Assembly: GCA_947491985.1 (NCBI GenBank)
Contig: CANLLR010000004.1
Coordinates: 62,001-126,000 of the forward strand
Source of the DNA: Flavobacteriaceae bacterium
GTDB lineage: Bacteria > Bacteroidota > Bacteroidia > Flavobacteriales > Flavobacteriaceae
Direction: 5' to 3'
DNA: 64,000 bases
Position 1 is the first letter of the stretch; each line of letters begins with the position of its first letter. Positions 18,062-26,505 of this stretch are shown in pieces. A model generated the notes under the pieces. The model was not told the DNA's origin. It searched no databases and was given only the letters and a program-made list of their open reading frames with translations. Both the position numbers and the translations under genes were made by a program.

Positions 18062-18780
18062 AGTTTTTCAATTGGCAAATGATACGATTAGTACTGATGT
18101 TAGCGTTAGTTGTCTTTCTGTATTCGTTCGCTTCACATCGCAACGAAAGTAGAAAATTAGCCAAATCAGTGGTGATTTTTGTAGGTGAAGACCATCTTTT
18201 TGTGAAGAGTGAAACGGTTAATAAATTGTTAATAGAAAATAAACGCGACGTAAAAACCATCGCAAAAGTTGAAGTAGATTTGAACAAATTGGAGAAAACC
18301 ATTAACAACCAAGAAATGATTCAACGATCAGAAGTCTTTGTTACGGTTGACGGTATATTAAAAGCCAAAATAAAACAAAAAATACCTATTGCACGGGTAT
18401 TTGATGAAAACGGTTCCTTTTATATTGATTATGAGGGAAATGTAATGCCACTATCCAATTTAAATACAGCAAGAGTTCTACTTGTTTTTGGGGGAATAAA
18501 TAATGAAAATAGAAAGGATTTGTCCGATTTATTTCGGACAATTTATGACGATGATTTTTTGAAAAAAAATATCATTGGTGCTCAAGTTTTGCCAAACGGT
18601 GCGCTTGTTTTGAAGAATAGAAATTTCGATTATGAAATTGAATTCGGAAAAACCATAAATGTAAAGAAGAAGTTCAAGAATTATAAAGCCTTTTTTCAAA
18701 AAGCAGTTTTAGATAGTTCTTTGTACAAATACAAAAAAGTAAATCTGATGTTTACGCAACAAGTAGTTTGCACTAAATAA
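18058..18780 (+). CDS. ftsQ: cell division protein FtsQ
   Basis: Bitopic membrane protein of the divisome with one N-terminal membrane helix (about 7-22) and a periplasmic POTRA/FtsQ domain. 240 residues. The family is divergent; the assignment comes from architecture, a segment typical of the beta domain (PIARVFDENGSFYIDYEGNVMPL), and its place between murC and ftsA. The ATG overlaps the murC stop by four bases. The stop is followed directly by an AAGGA-like ribosome-binding stretch for ftsA. Confidence 0.9.
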   Translation: MKFFNWQMIRLVLMLALVVFLYSFASHRNESRKLAKSVVIFVGEDHLFVKSETVNKLLIENKRDVKTIAKVEVDLNKLEKTINNQEMIQRSEVFVTVDGILKAKIKQKIPIARVFDENGSFYIDYEGNVMPLSNLNTARVLLVFGGINNENRKDLSDLFRTIYDDDFLKKNIIGAQVLPNGALVLKNRNFDYEIEFGKTINVKKKFKNYKAFFQKAVLDSSLYKYKKVNLMFTQQVVCTK

Positions 18781-18784
18781 GGAA

Positions 18785-20161
18785 ATGATGGAAAAAGAGA
18801 ATATTGCAGTTGGATTGGATATTGGGACGACCAAAATCGTTGCCATGATCGGTAAGAAAAACGAGTACGGAAAATTGGAGATTTTAGGTGTTGGAAAATC
18901 TAAAAGCTTAGGTGTGGCTCGTGGCGTGGTTAACAATATTACGCAAACCATTCAATCGATTCAACAAGCAGTTAGTGAAGCAGAAGAAAATTCAGGGTAC
19001 AAAATTAACGATGTGGTGGTAGGCATTGCCGGACAACACATTCGCAGTATTCAACATACCGATTACATCAGCAGAAGTAATCCTGAAGAGGTAATTAGTG
19101 GCAATGATATTCAGTTGCTAATCGATCAAGTAAATAAATTGGCAATGTTGCCTGGAGAAGAAATTATCCATGTATTGCCACAAGAATTTAAAATTGACGG
19201 ACAATCCGAAATCAAAGAGCCAATCGGAATGTACGGCGGCCGTTTGGAAGCAAGTTTCCATGTTGTTGTCGGGCAAGCTTCTTCGATTCGAAATGTCGGA
19301 CGATGCATTCAAAGTTCGGGAATTGAATTGTCCGGATTAACGTTAGAGCCTTTGGCTTCATCGGATGCCGTGTTAAGTCAAGAAGAAAAAGAAGCAGGTG
19401 TTGCTTTGATTGATATTGGTGGAGGAACAACCGATTTGGCCATTTTTAAAGACGGTATTATTCGCCATACGGCAGTAGTTCCTTTTGGCGGAAATGTGAT
19501 CACCGACGATATCAAAGAAGGCTGTTCGATTATCGAAAAACAAGCCGAATTATTGAAAACAAAATTTGGCTCCGCTTGGCCTGGTGAAAATAAAGACAAC
19601 GAAATTGTTTCTATTCCGGGATTAAGAGGACGTGAGCCAAAAGAGATTTCGCTTAAAAATTTGTCCAAAATTATTCACGCTCGTGTAGTAGAAATTATTG
19701 AGCAAGTTTTTGCCGAAATCAAGTCTTACGGTCATGAAGATCCGCGCAGAAAATTAATTGCTGGAATCGTTTTAACAGGTGGAGGTTCGCAATTGTTGCA
19801 CATCAAACAGTTGGTAGAATACATCACCGGAATGGACACTCGAATTGGATATCCTAACGAACATTTGGCGGGCAATTCAAGTGAAGAAATTTCAAGTCCG
19901 CTGTACGCTACCGCTGTGGGTTTGGTAATGAACAGCATCGCTAACAATACCAAAAGCGCTTACAAATTGGAGATGATTGATACGTCTATCGAAAAACCTA
20001 AAGCAATAGTTGCACAACCAATGGTTGAAGAAGAAGTGACAGTAGAAGCAGCTGTAGAGCAAGTACAAATGCCTGTAGAAACAACAGAAAATAAAATAAG
20101 AAAATCGTTTTTTGATAAGTATGTTGACAAAATCAAAGACTTTTTAGACAACGCAGAATAA
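18785..20161 (+). CDS. ftsA: cell division protein FtsA
   Basis: Actin-like ATPase that tethers FtsZ filaments to the membrane. The 458-residue protein shows the phosphate 1 motif GLDIGTTKI (9-17), the SHS2/1C insertion, phosphate 2 ALIDIGGGTTDLAIF and the adenosine motif ILTGGGSQL. The C terminus ends in an amphipathic helix (SFFDKYVDKIKDFLDN) that would act as the membrane-targeting sequence. Two consecutive ATG codons at 18785 and 18788 are both possible starts. A Glu/Val-rich linker precedes the C-terminal helix. Confidence 0.95.
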   Translation: MMEKENIAVGLDIGTTKIVAMIGKKNEYGKLEILGVGKSKSLGVARGVVNNITQTIQSIQQAVSEAEENSGYKINDVVVGIAGQHIRSIQHTDYISRSNPEEVISGNDIQLLIDQVNKLAMLPGEEIIHVLPQEFKIDGQSEIKEPIGMYGGRLEASFHVVVGQASSIRNVGRCIQSSGIELSGLTLEPLASSDAVLSQEEKEAGVALIDIGGGTTDLAIFKDGIIRHTAVVPFGGNVITDDIKEGCSIIEKQAELLKTKFGSAWPGENKDNEIVSIPGLRGREPKEISLKNLSKIIHARVVEIIEQVFAEIKSYGHEDPRRKLIAGIVLTGGGSQLLHIKQLVEYITGMDTRIGYPNEHLAGNSSEEISSPLYATAVGLVMNSIANNTKSAYKLEMIDTSIEKPKAIVAQPMVEEEVTVEAAVEQVQMPVETTENKIRKSFFDKYVDKIKDFLDNAE

Positions 20162-20192
20162 AGGATACAAAATAAAACAAAACCAAAATAGT

Positions 20193-22145
20193 ATGACAAG
20201 CAACTCAGAATTTGGAAACATTTCGTTTGATTTACCTAAAAATCAATCCAATGTAATAAAAGTAATAGGTGTTGGAGGAGGAGGTAGCAACGCTATCAAC
20301 CACATGTTCAAGCAAGGCATTAAAGGTGTTGACTTCATTGTTTGTAATACCGATTCACAGGCATTACAAAACAGTCCAGTACCCAATAAAATCCAGTTGG
20401 GTGTAAGCTTGACGGAAGGACTTGGAGCTGGGGCTAATCCCGATGTAGGACAACAATCTGCTATCGAAAGCATTGCCGATATCGAAAAAATGCTCGACAG
20501 CAATACCAAAATGATTTTCATCACAGCCGGAATGGGCGGTGGAACTGGAACTGGTGCTGCTCCGGTAATTGCACAATTGGCAAAGGAAAGAGATATTCTT
20601 ACCGTTGGTATTGTCACTATTCCGTTTCAATTTGAAGGTAAAGTACGTATCGAACAAGCCTTATTGGGAGTTGAAAAGCTAAGAAAACAAGTCGATTCGC
20701 TTATCGTTATCAATAATAATAAATTACGTGAAGTATACGGAAACCTTGGTTTTAAAGCTGGATTCTCAAAAGCGGATGAAGTTTTGGCAACAGCCTCTCG
20801 TGGTATTGCTGAAGTAATTACGCACCATTACACCCAAAATATCGATTTAAAAGATGCTAAAACTGTGTTGGCAAACAGCGGAACCGCCATCATGGGTTCG
20901 GCTTCAGCTATCGGAGAAAACCGCGCAAAAGAGGCGATTGTTTCAGCATTGGATTCCCCGCTTTTAAACGACAATAAAATTTCAGGAGCCAAAAACGTAT
21001 TGTTGCTTATCGTTTCAGGTTCTAGCGAAATTACTATTGACGAAATTGGTGAAATCAACGATCATATTCAAACCGAAGCAGGTTTCAACGCCAATATTAT
21101 TATGGGAGTTGGTGAAGATGAAACGCTTGGAGAAGCCGTTGCCGTAACCATCATCGCTACTGGTTTTAATGTAGAACAACAAAACGAAATCGTAAATACA
21201 GAGCCAAAGAAAATCATTCACTCCTTAGAGGATGAGCAAAAAATTGTGCGTGATTTAACTCAAAAACCAATCAATACTTTTATAGTTGAAGAGCCGATTG
21301 AAGTGGTTGCCGAAGTAAAAGCAATAGTAGAAGAAAAAATAGTTTTTGAGTTGGTAGAAGAAGGAGCACCAATAGTTTTGGCAAAAGTTGCCAATGACGA
21401 TTTAATTGCTATGAATGATTTTATCCGCAATTTAGACGTTACTTTCGAAATCGTTTCGCCAATCAACGACATCGATTTTCACTTCACTACACCTGAAATC
21501 AATGTCAATGACGTAAAAGTAAACGAACCGCAAATTATCGCCAAAGAAGAAGAGCAAATTACCTTTTCTTTCGATTTACCTTTTGCACAGCCAGAAGTAA
21601 AAGACGAAAATAAAATCATGTTCGATTTAACCGATAATGCGTTAGACATAAAAGTAAACGAGCAAATCGAATTTGTTCCTGTTACCGAAGTAAACCAAAA
21701 CGGAGTAATCAAATATTCGTTGGAAGAGTACATGGAATTAGAAAATGACTTGATCAATTCGAAACCAGTAGAAGCTCCTGCTGCAACTGTAGCTCCAATC
21801 GATTTCGAATTGGATATCACGTTAAAAGAAGTAGCCGAGCCAACAACACCTGCCTATGCAACATTTTCTGAAGATATTTCTCCAGTAGATATGTCTATTG
21901 AAGATATTTTGAAAGTGCGTGCCGACGAACGTCGTTCGAAATTAAAGGACTTCAATTATAAGTTTCACAACAATCCATCACGATTGGAGGAAATGGAGAA
22001 AGAACCTGCTTACAAACGATTGGGAGTGGATTTAAACGAAAATAAAAATCAAAACAACAATTCCAGAATGTCGTTAGGAACCGACAGCAACGACGATGTG
22101 CAATTGCGTTCCAACAATTCATTCTTGCACGATAATGTAGATTAA
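20193..22145 (+). CDS. ftsZ: cell division protein FtsZ, with long C-terminal extension
   Basis: Tubulin-like GTPase forming the division ring. The globular domain (about 20-330) has GGGGSNA (28-34), the tubulin signature GGGTGTG (115-121), the NIDLKDAK T7-type loop for GTP hydrolysis and the C-terminal GTPase-domain strands. At 650 residues it is far longer than the approximately 380 of E. coli: residues 340-650 form an acidic, Val/Glu/Asp/Asn-rich linker without repeats I can align, ending in a basic segment (ADERRSKLKDFNYKFHNN) and an acidic tip. Long linkers are usual in Bacteroidota FtsZ. Last gene of the cluster, followed by a terminator. Confidence 0.95.
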   Translation: MTSNSEFGNISFDLPKNQSNVIKVIGVGGGGSNAINHMFKQGIKGVDFIVCNTDSQALQNSPVPNKIQLGVSLTEGLGAGANPDVGQQSAIESIADIEKMLDSNTKMIFITAGMGGGTGTGAAPVIAQLAKERDILTVGIVTIPFQFEGKVRIEQALLGVEKLRKQVDSLIVINNNKLREVYGNLGFKAGFSKADEVLATASRGIAEVITHHYTQNIDLKDAKTVLANSGTAIMGSASAIGENRAKEAIVSALDSPLLNDNKISGAKNVLLLIVSGSSEITIDEIGEINDHIQTEAGFNANIIMGVGEDETLGEAVAVTIIATGFNVEQQNEIVNTEPKKIIHSLEDEQKIVRDLTQKPINTFIVEEPIEVVAEVKAIVEEKIVFELVEEGAPIVLAKVANDDLIAMNDFIRNLDVTFEIVSPINDIDFHFTTPEINVNDVKVNEPQIIAKEEEQITFSFDLPFAQPEVKDENKIMFDLTDNALDIKVNEQIEFVPVTEVNQNGVIKYSLEEYMELENDLINSKPVEAPAATVAPIDFELDITLKEVAEPTTPAYATFSEDISPVDMSIEDILKVRADERRSKLKDFNYKFHNNPSRLEEMEKEPAYKRLGVDLNENKNQNNNSRMSLGTDSNDDVQLRSNNSFLHDNVD

Positions 22146-22170
22146 TAACAACTAACCAAGTTATTTTTAG

Positions 22171-22208
22171 CCCGAAAGTTCTTTTAGCATTTTCGGGTTA
22201 TTTTTTTT
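22171..22208 (+). terminator. terminator of the division cluster
   Basis: CCCGAAA (22171-22177) pairs with TTTCGGG (22191-22197) and is followed by TTATTTTTTTT, a classical intrinsic terminator 26 bases after the ftsZ stop. Confidence 0.85.
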
Positions 22209-22235
22209 ACCTTTGCGTAGCTTTTTATAATTCAG

Positions 22236-22378
22236 AAGCTAATCCTGCTGTGCATTGCAAGTTGGTGCTGTAAAAATTGTTTTTTCTACACTATAAAAGG
22301 AGCTCCTAAAGTTGCTTTTTTATAGCTAAAAAAAATCAATTTTCACATCACAACGCTATCCATTTCCATCAGGGCTAG
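22236..22378. repeat. interspersed hairpin repeat, copy 2 (long variant)
   Basis: Begins AAGCTAATCCTGCTGTGC and ends CCATTTCCATCAGGGCTAG, like copy 1, but with a longer and different centre that carries its own inverted segments (CTATAAAAGGAGC / GTTGCTTTTTTATAG). It fills most of the 289-base ftsZ-yqeY gap. Confidence 0.72.
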
Positions 22379-22434
22379 ATGCATAAACGGTTTTTACAAA
22401 ATCTAAAATCAACACTCTAAAATCTAAAATATAA

Positions 22435-22884
22435 ATGAGTTTATCCACACAAATAATGGACGAAATAAAAAATGCTATGCGTGCCAAAGACACCATCGCA
22501 TTAGAAGCCTTGCGCGCCATTAAATCAGAACTATTGCTTGCACAAACCGCCACTGGATCTCAAGAAGAAATCTCAGAAGATGATGAAATAAAAATTTTAC
22601 AACGTTTGGTGAAAATGCGTAAAGACAGCGCAGCTATTTTTACTGCACAAAACCGTACTGATCTTGCCGAACCCGAGTTGGCGCAAATCGCTATTATCGA
22701 AAAATTTCTTCCAGCACAATTGTCAGAAGCAGAAGTAGAAGCAGTTGTAGCAAAAATTATCTTAGAAACAGGTGCGTCAGGAATCGCATCTATGGGAAAA
22801 GTAATGGGCTTAGCTACGGTACAATTGGGCGGACAAGCAGATGGAAAAACCATTTCGGCTATTGTAAAAAAACTTTTAGATTAA
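22435..22884 (+). CDS. GatB/YqeY domain protein
   Basis: A 149-residue cytoplasmic protein of the YqeY family, homologous to the C-terminal tRNA-binding domain of the amidotransferase subunit GatB. The pattern includes an N-terminal helix with MRAKDTIALEALRAIKSEL, DEIKILQRLVKMRKDSAAIF, IEKFLPAQLSEAEV, the GxxxMGKVMG segment and a final GKTISAIVKKLL. Its biochemical role is not firmly known; a link to tRNA is inferred from homology. It sits between a hairpin repeat and tRNA-Arg, after ftsZ, and has its own start near a weakly defined leader. Confidence 0.9.
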   Translation: MSLSTQIMDEIKNAMRAKDTIALEALRAIKSELLLAQTATGSQEEISEDDEIKILQRLVKMRKDSAAIFTAQNRTDLAEPELAQIAIIEKFLPAQLSEAEVEAVVAKIILETGASGIASMGKVMGLATVQLGGQADGKTISAIVKKLLD

Positions 22885-22894
22885 ATAAGAATAT

Positions 22895-22930
22895 AGACAA
22901 TAGAGCATAGATAATAGACTATGTCTTTTT
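22895..22930 (+). terminator. possible weak terminator after yqeY
   Basis: AGACA-A-TAG near 22895 can pair with CTATGTCT (22919-22926) with a one-base bulge, followed by TTTTTTCTTTC. The stem is short and the loop large, so this is tentative. Confidence 0.35.
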
Positions 22931-22962
22931 TCTTTCATCTTTGTTCTATTCTCTTTACAAAT

Positions 22963-23036
22963 GGCTTCGTAGTTCAACTGGATAGAATATCAGATTTCGG
23001 CTCTGATGGTTGCAGGTTCGAACCCTGCCGAGGTCA
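22963..23036 (+). tRNA. tRNA-Arg, anticodon UCG
   Basis: 74 bases fold into a full cloverleaf: acceptor GGCTTCG with CGAGGTC (two G-U pairs), D stem GTTC/GAAT, anticodon stem TCAGA/TCTGA enclosing loop TTTCGGC, five-base variable region, and T stem GCAGG/CCTGC with loop TTCGAAC. The anticodon TCG reads CGA, arginine. The discriminator is A at 23036; CCA is not encoded, the following bases being CGA. It is followed at once by a 25-bp inverted repeat. Confidence 0.95.
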
Positions 23037-23042
23037 CGAATG

Positions 23043-23106
23043 AATGAAGAAAGGGATAAAAAATAATAAAGCTTGCTTTACATTATTTTTTATCCCTTTC
23101 TTCATT
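23043..23106. repeat. perfect 25-bp inverted repeat downstream of tRNA-Arg
   Basis: The arms 23043-23067 and 23082-23106 are exact reverse complements (starting AATGAAGAAAGGGATAAAAA), separated by 14 bases in which AAAGC and GCTTT could extend the stem. The right arm contains a T-run. It may serve as terminator for the tRNA, but the perfect 25-bp stem is unusually long for that. Confidence 0.85.
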
Positions 23107-23365
23107 ATCAAAGCGGAGCTTTGTCAGGGAAGACGGAGTCAACCCTGCCGAGATATACTAAAGCTTGCTTGAGTGTTTTTTTCGTTTTTAGTAATGCTCT
23201 ACCAGTTCGCTGCGCTCGTGTTTCAAAGCAGCTAAAATATGGAAGAAGGTGGTCAACACATTCAAGTAAATTTAAATTACTTGAAAAACTTTTAAATTCC
23301 CTATATTAGACAAGATTCTAGCAACTCAAGCTAAATGTAATGTATCAAATCAATTAAAAGTATTT
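23107..23365. other. repeat-rich non-coding stretch with partial tRNA 3' end
   Basis: AACCCTGCCGAG at 23141-23152 repeats 12 bases of the tRNA-Arg 3' half (23021-23032), and AAAGCTTGCTT at 23160-23170 repeats 23068-23078, so this looks like a shortened duplicate of the tRNA end and its downstream hairpin. A 78-codon open frame (23073-23309) crosses it, but it starts inside the hairpin and encodes nothing recognisable; I regard it as chance or a decayed gene tail. Confidence 0.5.
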
Positions 23366-24175
23366 ATGGTAGTAGTTCTAATAATAATTGGGTTTTTATG
23401 TTTACTTATTCTACTGCTTTTCTTCAACCTAATTTTCAATATTACTGAACACAACTACGGATTACTATACCAGAAACCACTTTTTGTTCACTTGTACATT
23501 AAAACTAGAAATTTGAGTCCGAATCAAATTTATATTCTTCACAAACAATTTCCATATTTCACTTCGTTAACCGATAAAAAGAAACGGTATTTCGAACATC
23601 GTGTGGCGCGATTTATTGAGAATTATCAATTTATAGGCAAAGAGGGATTTGTTATTACCGATGAAGTGAAAGTGCTAATTGCAGCGACCTCATCGATGCT
23701 CACGTTTGGCATGCGTAATTATTTATATACAATAATCGATAAAATCATAGTATTTCCATCTATCTATTTTTCTACAGTTACCAATGAATACCATAAAGGC
23801 GAATTTAATCCAAGAGTCAAAGCCATAGTTTTTTCATGGGAAGATTTTATAAAAGGATTTGAAACTAAAGAAGACAATTTAAACTTAGGAATTCATGAAT
23901 TTGCACATGTTTTAAATTATCACGGACTTAAAAGTGGCGATGTTAGTGCCATCATTTTTTCGAGAATGTATAAAAAAATTAATGAACAAGTAAATCATCC
24001 GCCCAATAAAGAAAGATTGATTCAGTCAAACTATTTCCGGATTTATGCTTACACCAATCAATTTGAGTTTTTAGCAGTAATTTTAGAGCATTATTTTGAA
24101 ACACCTCATTCGTTTGAAATGGAATTTCCCGAATTGTATGCCACTGTAAGTAAAATGCTAAATCACAGTCATTAG
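23366..24175 (+). CDS. MtfA-like zinc-dependent peptidase (M90 family)
   Basis: A 269-residue protein with an N-terminal membrane segment (about 2-25) and a soluble domain carrying the zinc-peptidase motif HEFAH (177-181, in LGIHEFAHVLN), the characteristic context of MtfA/peptidase M90 proteins. A later Glu/His-rich stretch (EFLAVILEHYFETP, about 230-243) provides a plausible third ligand. E. coli MtfA is a cytosolic aminopeptidase that binds the regulator Mlc; the membrane anchor here differs, and the substrate is unknown. It stands alone downstream of the tRNA-Arg flank. Confidence 0.82.
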   Translation: MVVVLIIIGFLCLLILLLFFNLIFNITEHNYGLLYQKPLFVHLYIKTRNLSPNQIYILHKQFPYFTSLTDKKKRYFEHRVARFIENYQFIGKEGFVITDEVKVLIAATSSMLTFGMRNYLYTIIDKIIVFPSIYFSTVTNEYHKGEFNPRVKAIVFSWEDFIKGFETKEDNLNLGIHEFAHVLNYHGLKSGDVSAIIFSRMYKKINEQVNHPPNKERLIQSNYFRIYAYTNQFEFLAVILEHYFETPHSFEMEFPELYATVSKMLNHSH

Positions 24176-24293
24176 GTTTACAATTGATTTGCTTTTTAAC
24201 GATTAAAAATTTTTTTTTGTCGATAATGTTTTTTTTTAACGTTATTTTCAAATTTTATAATTACTTTTATCAATAACTTTAAATAATAACAAA

Positions 24294-25334
24294 ATGAATA
24301 AAAAAACTACTCTTTTATCCTTGAAATGTTTATTTGTATTTGCATTAACTCAGATGGTTAATGGACAACAAATATATACTAATGGCGGACTTTCTACAGG
24401 AGTCACAGCTAATAATTTAAGTGTTGCGCCTGCAGGTTATACTTGGAGTGAGGTGCAAAATGAAACAGCTAATACAACAGAATCAAACACAAATGCAGGT
24501 TATGGCGCAACTTATAACGTTGCTTTAACAACAATTAATGCTTTAGCAGATGATTTTGTAGTGCCAGTAGGTGCTGTGTGGAATGTTACTAGTTTTGATG
24601 TTTTTGCCTATCAAACTGGAAATGCTGCAACAGCTGTTCCTTTTGATCAGTTAAGACTTCAGATTTACAATGGTGATCCAGCAGCTGGTGGAACAGTAAT
24701 TGCCGGAAATTTTACTGCGAATGTTATGGACGTTACAAATAGTGGCGATGCTTTAATGTATAGAATTTTTAATTCGACCGTACCTACACCTGTCGCTACA
24801 GGAACAACAAGAAAAATTTGGAGACTTAGAGGAAATCTTACAGCGAGCTTACCGGCTGGCACCTATTGGATTGCTTATCAAGCGCACGCAACTAATGATC
24901 AAGGTGCATTTTTCCCATCAGTTACCATACCAGGAACAAGAGGTTTAGCAGGTTGGAACGCGAAACAAAGTACACTTGCAGTACCAGCTTATACAGGAAT
25001 TTTTGATGCTGGAAATCCCGCAACTGCAGCCGATGTAAATCAAGATTTACCTTTTCTAATTAATGGTACCGTTTTAAATGTGAATGAAAATTCTTTTGAA
25101 GCCAGTATTACGCTGTCTCCAAATCCAGTGAAAAATATGCTTTTTATTTCAGCTCCAACGGATGTCAATATCAATGCATATGAAATAATGGATTTGAATG
25201 GTAAAGTTGTAAAAGCATTGAATGGTACTACTGGAATTTCTGAAATTGATGTAAATGAGTTAGCTGTTGGTAATTACATTTTGAAATTAAAATCGGATAA
25301 CGGTATCGCTTCTAAAAAGTTTATTAAAGAGTAA
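24294..25334 (+). CDS. T9SS type A sorting domain-containing secreted protein
   Basis: A 346-residue exported protein. Residues 1-24 form a Sec signal peptide ending near VNGQQ. The middle (25-265) is a Gly/Thr/Ala-rich, probably beta-sandwich region without a family I recognise. The last 75 residues are a type A T9SS C-terminal domain: SPNPVKNMLFI, YEIMDLNGKVV, and the closing GNYILKLKS...SKKFIKE. The protein should cross the inner membrane by Sec and the outer membrane by the type IX system, part of which is encoded at 52-57 kb. A perfect palindromic terminator follows. Confidence 0.88.
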   Translation: MNKKTTLLSLKCLFVFALTQMVNGQQIYTNGGLSTGVTANNLSVAPAGYTWSEVQNETANTTESNTNAGYGATYNVALTTINALADDFVVPVGAVWNVTSFDVFAYQTGNAATAVPFDQLRLQIYNGDPAAGGTVIAGNFTANVMDVTNSGDALMYRIFNSTVPTPVATGTTRKIWRLRGNLTASLPAGTYWIAYQAHATNDQGAFFPSVTIPGTRGLAGWNAKQSTLAVPAYTGIFDAGNPATAADVNQDLPFLINGTVLNVNENSFEASITLSPNPVKNMLFISAPTDVNINAYEIMDLNGKVVKALNGTTGISEIDVNELAVGNYILKLKSDNGIASKKFIKE

Positions 25335-25351
25335 TTATTCATAAAAACAGA

Positions 25352-25391
25352 AATGCCATACATAATTAATTATGTATGGCATTTTTTTATT
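25352..25391. terminator. bidirectional palindromic terminator
   Basis: A perfect 34-base palindrome, arm AAATGCCATACATAATT (25352-25368) and its complement (25369-25385), followed by a T-run on plus and preceded by an A-run that serves the minus-strand rpe gene ending at 25402. Confidence 0.85.
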
Positions 25392-25401
25392 AATTGTTTT
25401 T

Positions 25402-26061
25402 TTATCCTAATAATTCCTTTAAGTCGGCAATGGTTTGTGTTGGGTTTTCTGATTTAAAAACAAAATTTCCAGCAACTAAAACATCAGCACCAGCATTCAC
25501 TAATTGCAATGCATTTTTATCCGTTACACCACCATCAATTTCGATTAAAGTAGAAGCGTTTTTACGAGTAATGATTGCTTTTAGCTTTTCAATCTTAGCG
25601 TATGTGTTTTCGATGAACGATTGACCACCAAAACCAGGGTTTACGCTCATTAAACAAACCATATCAATATCGTTGATAACATCTTCTAATAAATCGACAT
25701 TAGTGTGCGGATTTAACGCTACACCATTTTTCATTCCAGCAGCTTTTATTGCTTGTAATGTTCTGTGAAGGTGCGTGCAGGCTTCATAATGGACTGTGAG
25801 TATAGTAGCTCCTAAATTAGCAAAAGTTGTAATGTATCGGTCAGGATCAACAATCATTAAGTGAACATCTATAGTCTTTTTAGCGTGTTTAGTTATAGCT
25901 TCTAAAACGGGCATTCCAAATGAAATATTCGGAACAAAAACACCATCCATGATATCGATATGAAACCAATCGGCTTGAGAGTTGTTAATCATTTCGATGT
26001 CACGTTGTAAATTGGCAAAGTCGGCGGCCAAAACAGATGGGGCAATAAGAGTGTTCTTCAT
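25402..26061 (-). CDS. rpe: ribulose-phosphate 3-epimerase Rpe
   Basis: Interconverts ribulose 5-phosphate and xylulose 5-phosphate in the pentose phosphate pathway. I start at ATG 26061 (MKNTLIAPSVLAADF), the conserved N terminus, giving 219 residues; a frame open seven codons upstream lacks support. The TIM-barrel metal and catalytic motifs are present: HIDIMDG (34-40), VHLMI around His67, MSVNPGFGGQ and the EIDGGV segment with the catalytic Asp. A full promoter lies just upstream. The gene is convergent with the T9SS cargo gene. Confidence 0.95.
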   Translation of the reverse strand: MKNTLIAPSVLAADFANLQRDIEMINNSQADWFHIDIMDGVFVPNISFGMPVLEAITKHAKKTIDVHLMIVDPDRYITTFANLGATILTVHYEACTHLHRTLQAIKAAGMKNGVALNPHTNVDLLEDVINDIDMVCLMSVNPGFGGQSFIENTYAKIEKLKAIITRKNASTLIEIDGGVTDKNALQLVNAGADVLVAGNFVFKSENPTQTIADLKELLG

Positions 26062-26079
26062 AGTGTTGTTGCGTTTGTA

Positions 26080-26110
26080 CAAAGGTAAAATTTAACCGCA
26101 AAGAACGCAA
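26080..26110 (-). promoter_or_regulatory. rpe promoter
   Basis: On the minus strand TTG, 20 bases, then TACCTTTG (26080-26087), an exact match to the Bacteroidota promoter. The predicted transcript starts a few bases before the ATG at 26061. Confidence 0.65.
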
Positions 26111-26138
26111 AGGTTTTACGCAAAGTTCGCAAAGAAAA
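26094..26138. repeat. short CGCAAAG direct repeats
   Basis: CGCAAAG or GCAAAG recurs four times in 45 bases, with TTTTACGCAAAG and TTCGCAAAG units. The array overlaps the -33 region of the rpe promoter and borders the third hairpin repeat. Confidence 0.5.
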
Positions 26139-26160
26139 AATAAACTTGTTTAAGTTATGG

Positions 26161-26240
26161 GTCTGCGTGAAGGATAGAAGCGGCATCCTTTTGTGTAACG
26201 CAGTGAAGCAAAAGATATAGCGAATAGCCTGACCTGTAGT
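26161..26240. repeat. interspersed hairpin repeat, copy 3 (minus orientation, partial)
   Basis: Shares the internal block AGAAGCGGCATCCTTTTG ... AAAAGATATAGCG with the reverse complement of copy 1, but its outer ends are eroded (AGCCTGACCTGTAG). The central inverted repeat TGCGTGAAGG / AACGCAGTGAAGC differs from the other copies. Confidence 0.55.
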
Positions 26241-26269
26241 TTACGGAAGGACACGTCCAAAAAAAAGCA

Positions 26270-26294
26270 AAACTCCGTTAATCAAACGGAGTTT
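26270..26294 (-). terminator. terminator hairpin 3 downstream of rpoD
   Basis: AAACTCCGTT (26270-26279) and AACGGAGTTT (26285-26294) form a perfect 10-bp stem with a five-base loop, followed on the minus strand by a TTTTGCTTTTTTTT tract. Confidence 0.75.
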
Positions 26295-26505
26295 CAATCA
26301 TCACACGAGAGCTTTGCTCGAATTGGCGAAGCAATCAAAAATCAGGTTTTTTGATTGATAAAAAAAATAAACCCCGGACCCGAGCCACAGGCGAACGGAG
26401 CGAAGCTAAATCAGCCGGGGTTCAATCATCACACGAGAGCTTTGCTCGAATTGGCGAAGCAATCAAAAATCAGGTTTTTTGATTGATAAAAAAAATAAAC
26501 CCCGG
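26293..26505. repeat. tandem 85-bp identical units between rpoD and rpe
   Basis: Bases 26293-26377 and 26421-26505 are identical over 85 bp (start TTCAATCATCACACGAG, end ATAAACCCCGG), offset by 128. Each unit ends in the left arm of a terminator hairpin and contains an inner AATCAAAAA/TTTTTTGATT stem. A third truncated start (TTCAATCATC) follows at 26519. No coding content. Confidence 0.85.
26370..26422 (-). terminator. terminator hairpin 2 downstream of rpoD (long loop)
   Basis: AACCCCGG (26370-26377) pairs with CCGGGGTT (26415-26422); the loop of 37 bases is much longer than in the otherwise similar hairpin at 26498-26520. A T-rich tract follows on the minus strand. Confidence 0.6.

Noticed and set aside
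20243..20617. 124-codon open frame antisense to ftsZ
   Set aside because: Shadow of the GTPase-domain codons; no start context and no motif.
23073..23309. 78-codon frame in the tRNA-Arg flank
   Set aside because: Begins inside the 25-bp hairpin and crosses the tRNA-derived fragment; composition is not protein-like. At best the tail of a decayed gene.
26293..26505. CRISPR-like array
   Set aside because: Only two long identical units with a terminator function; no short repeats with unique spacers and no cas genes.
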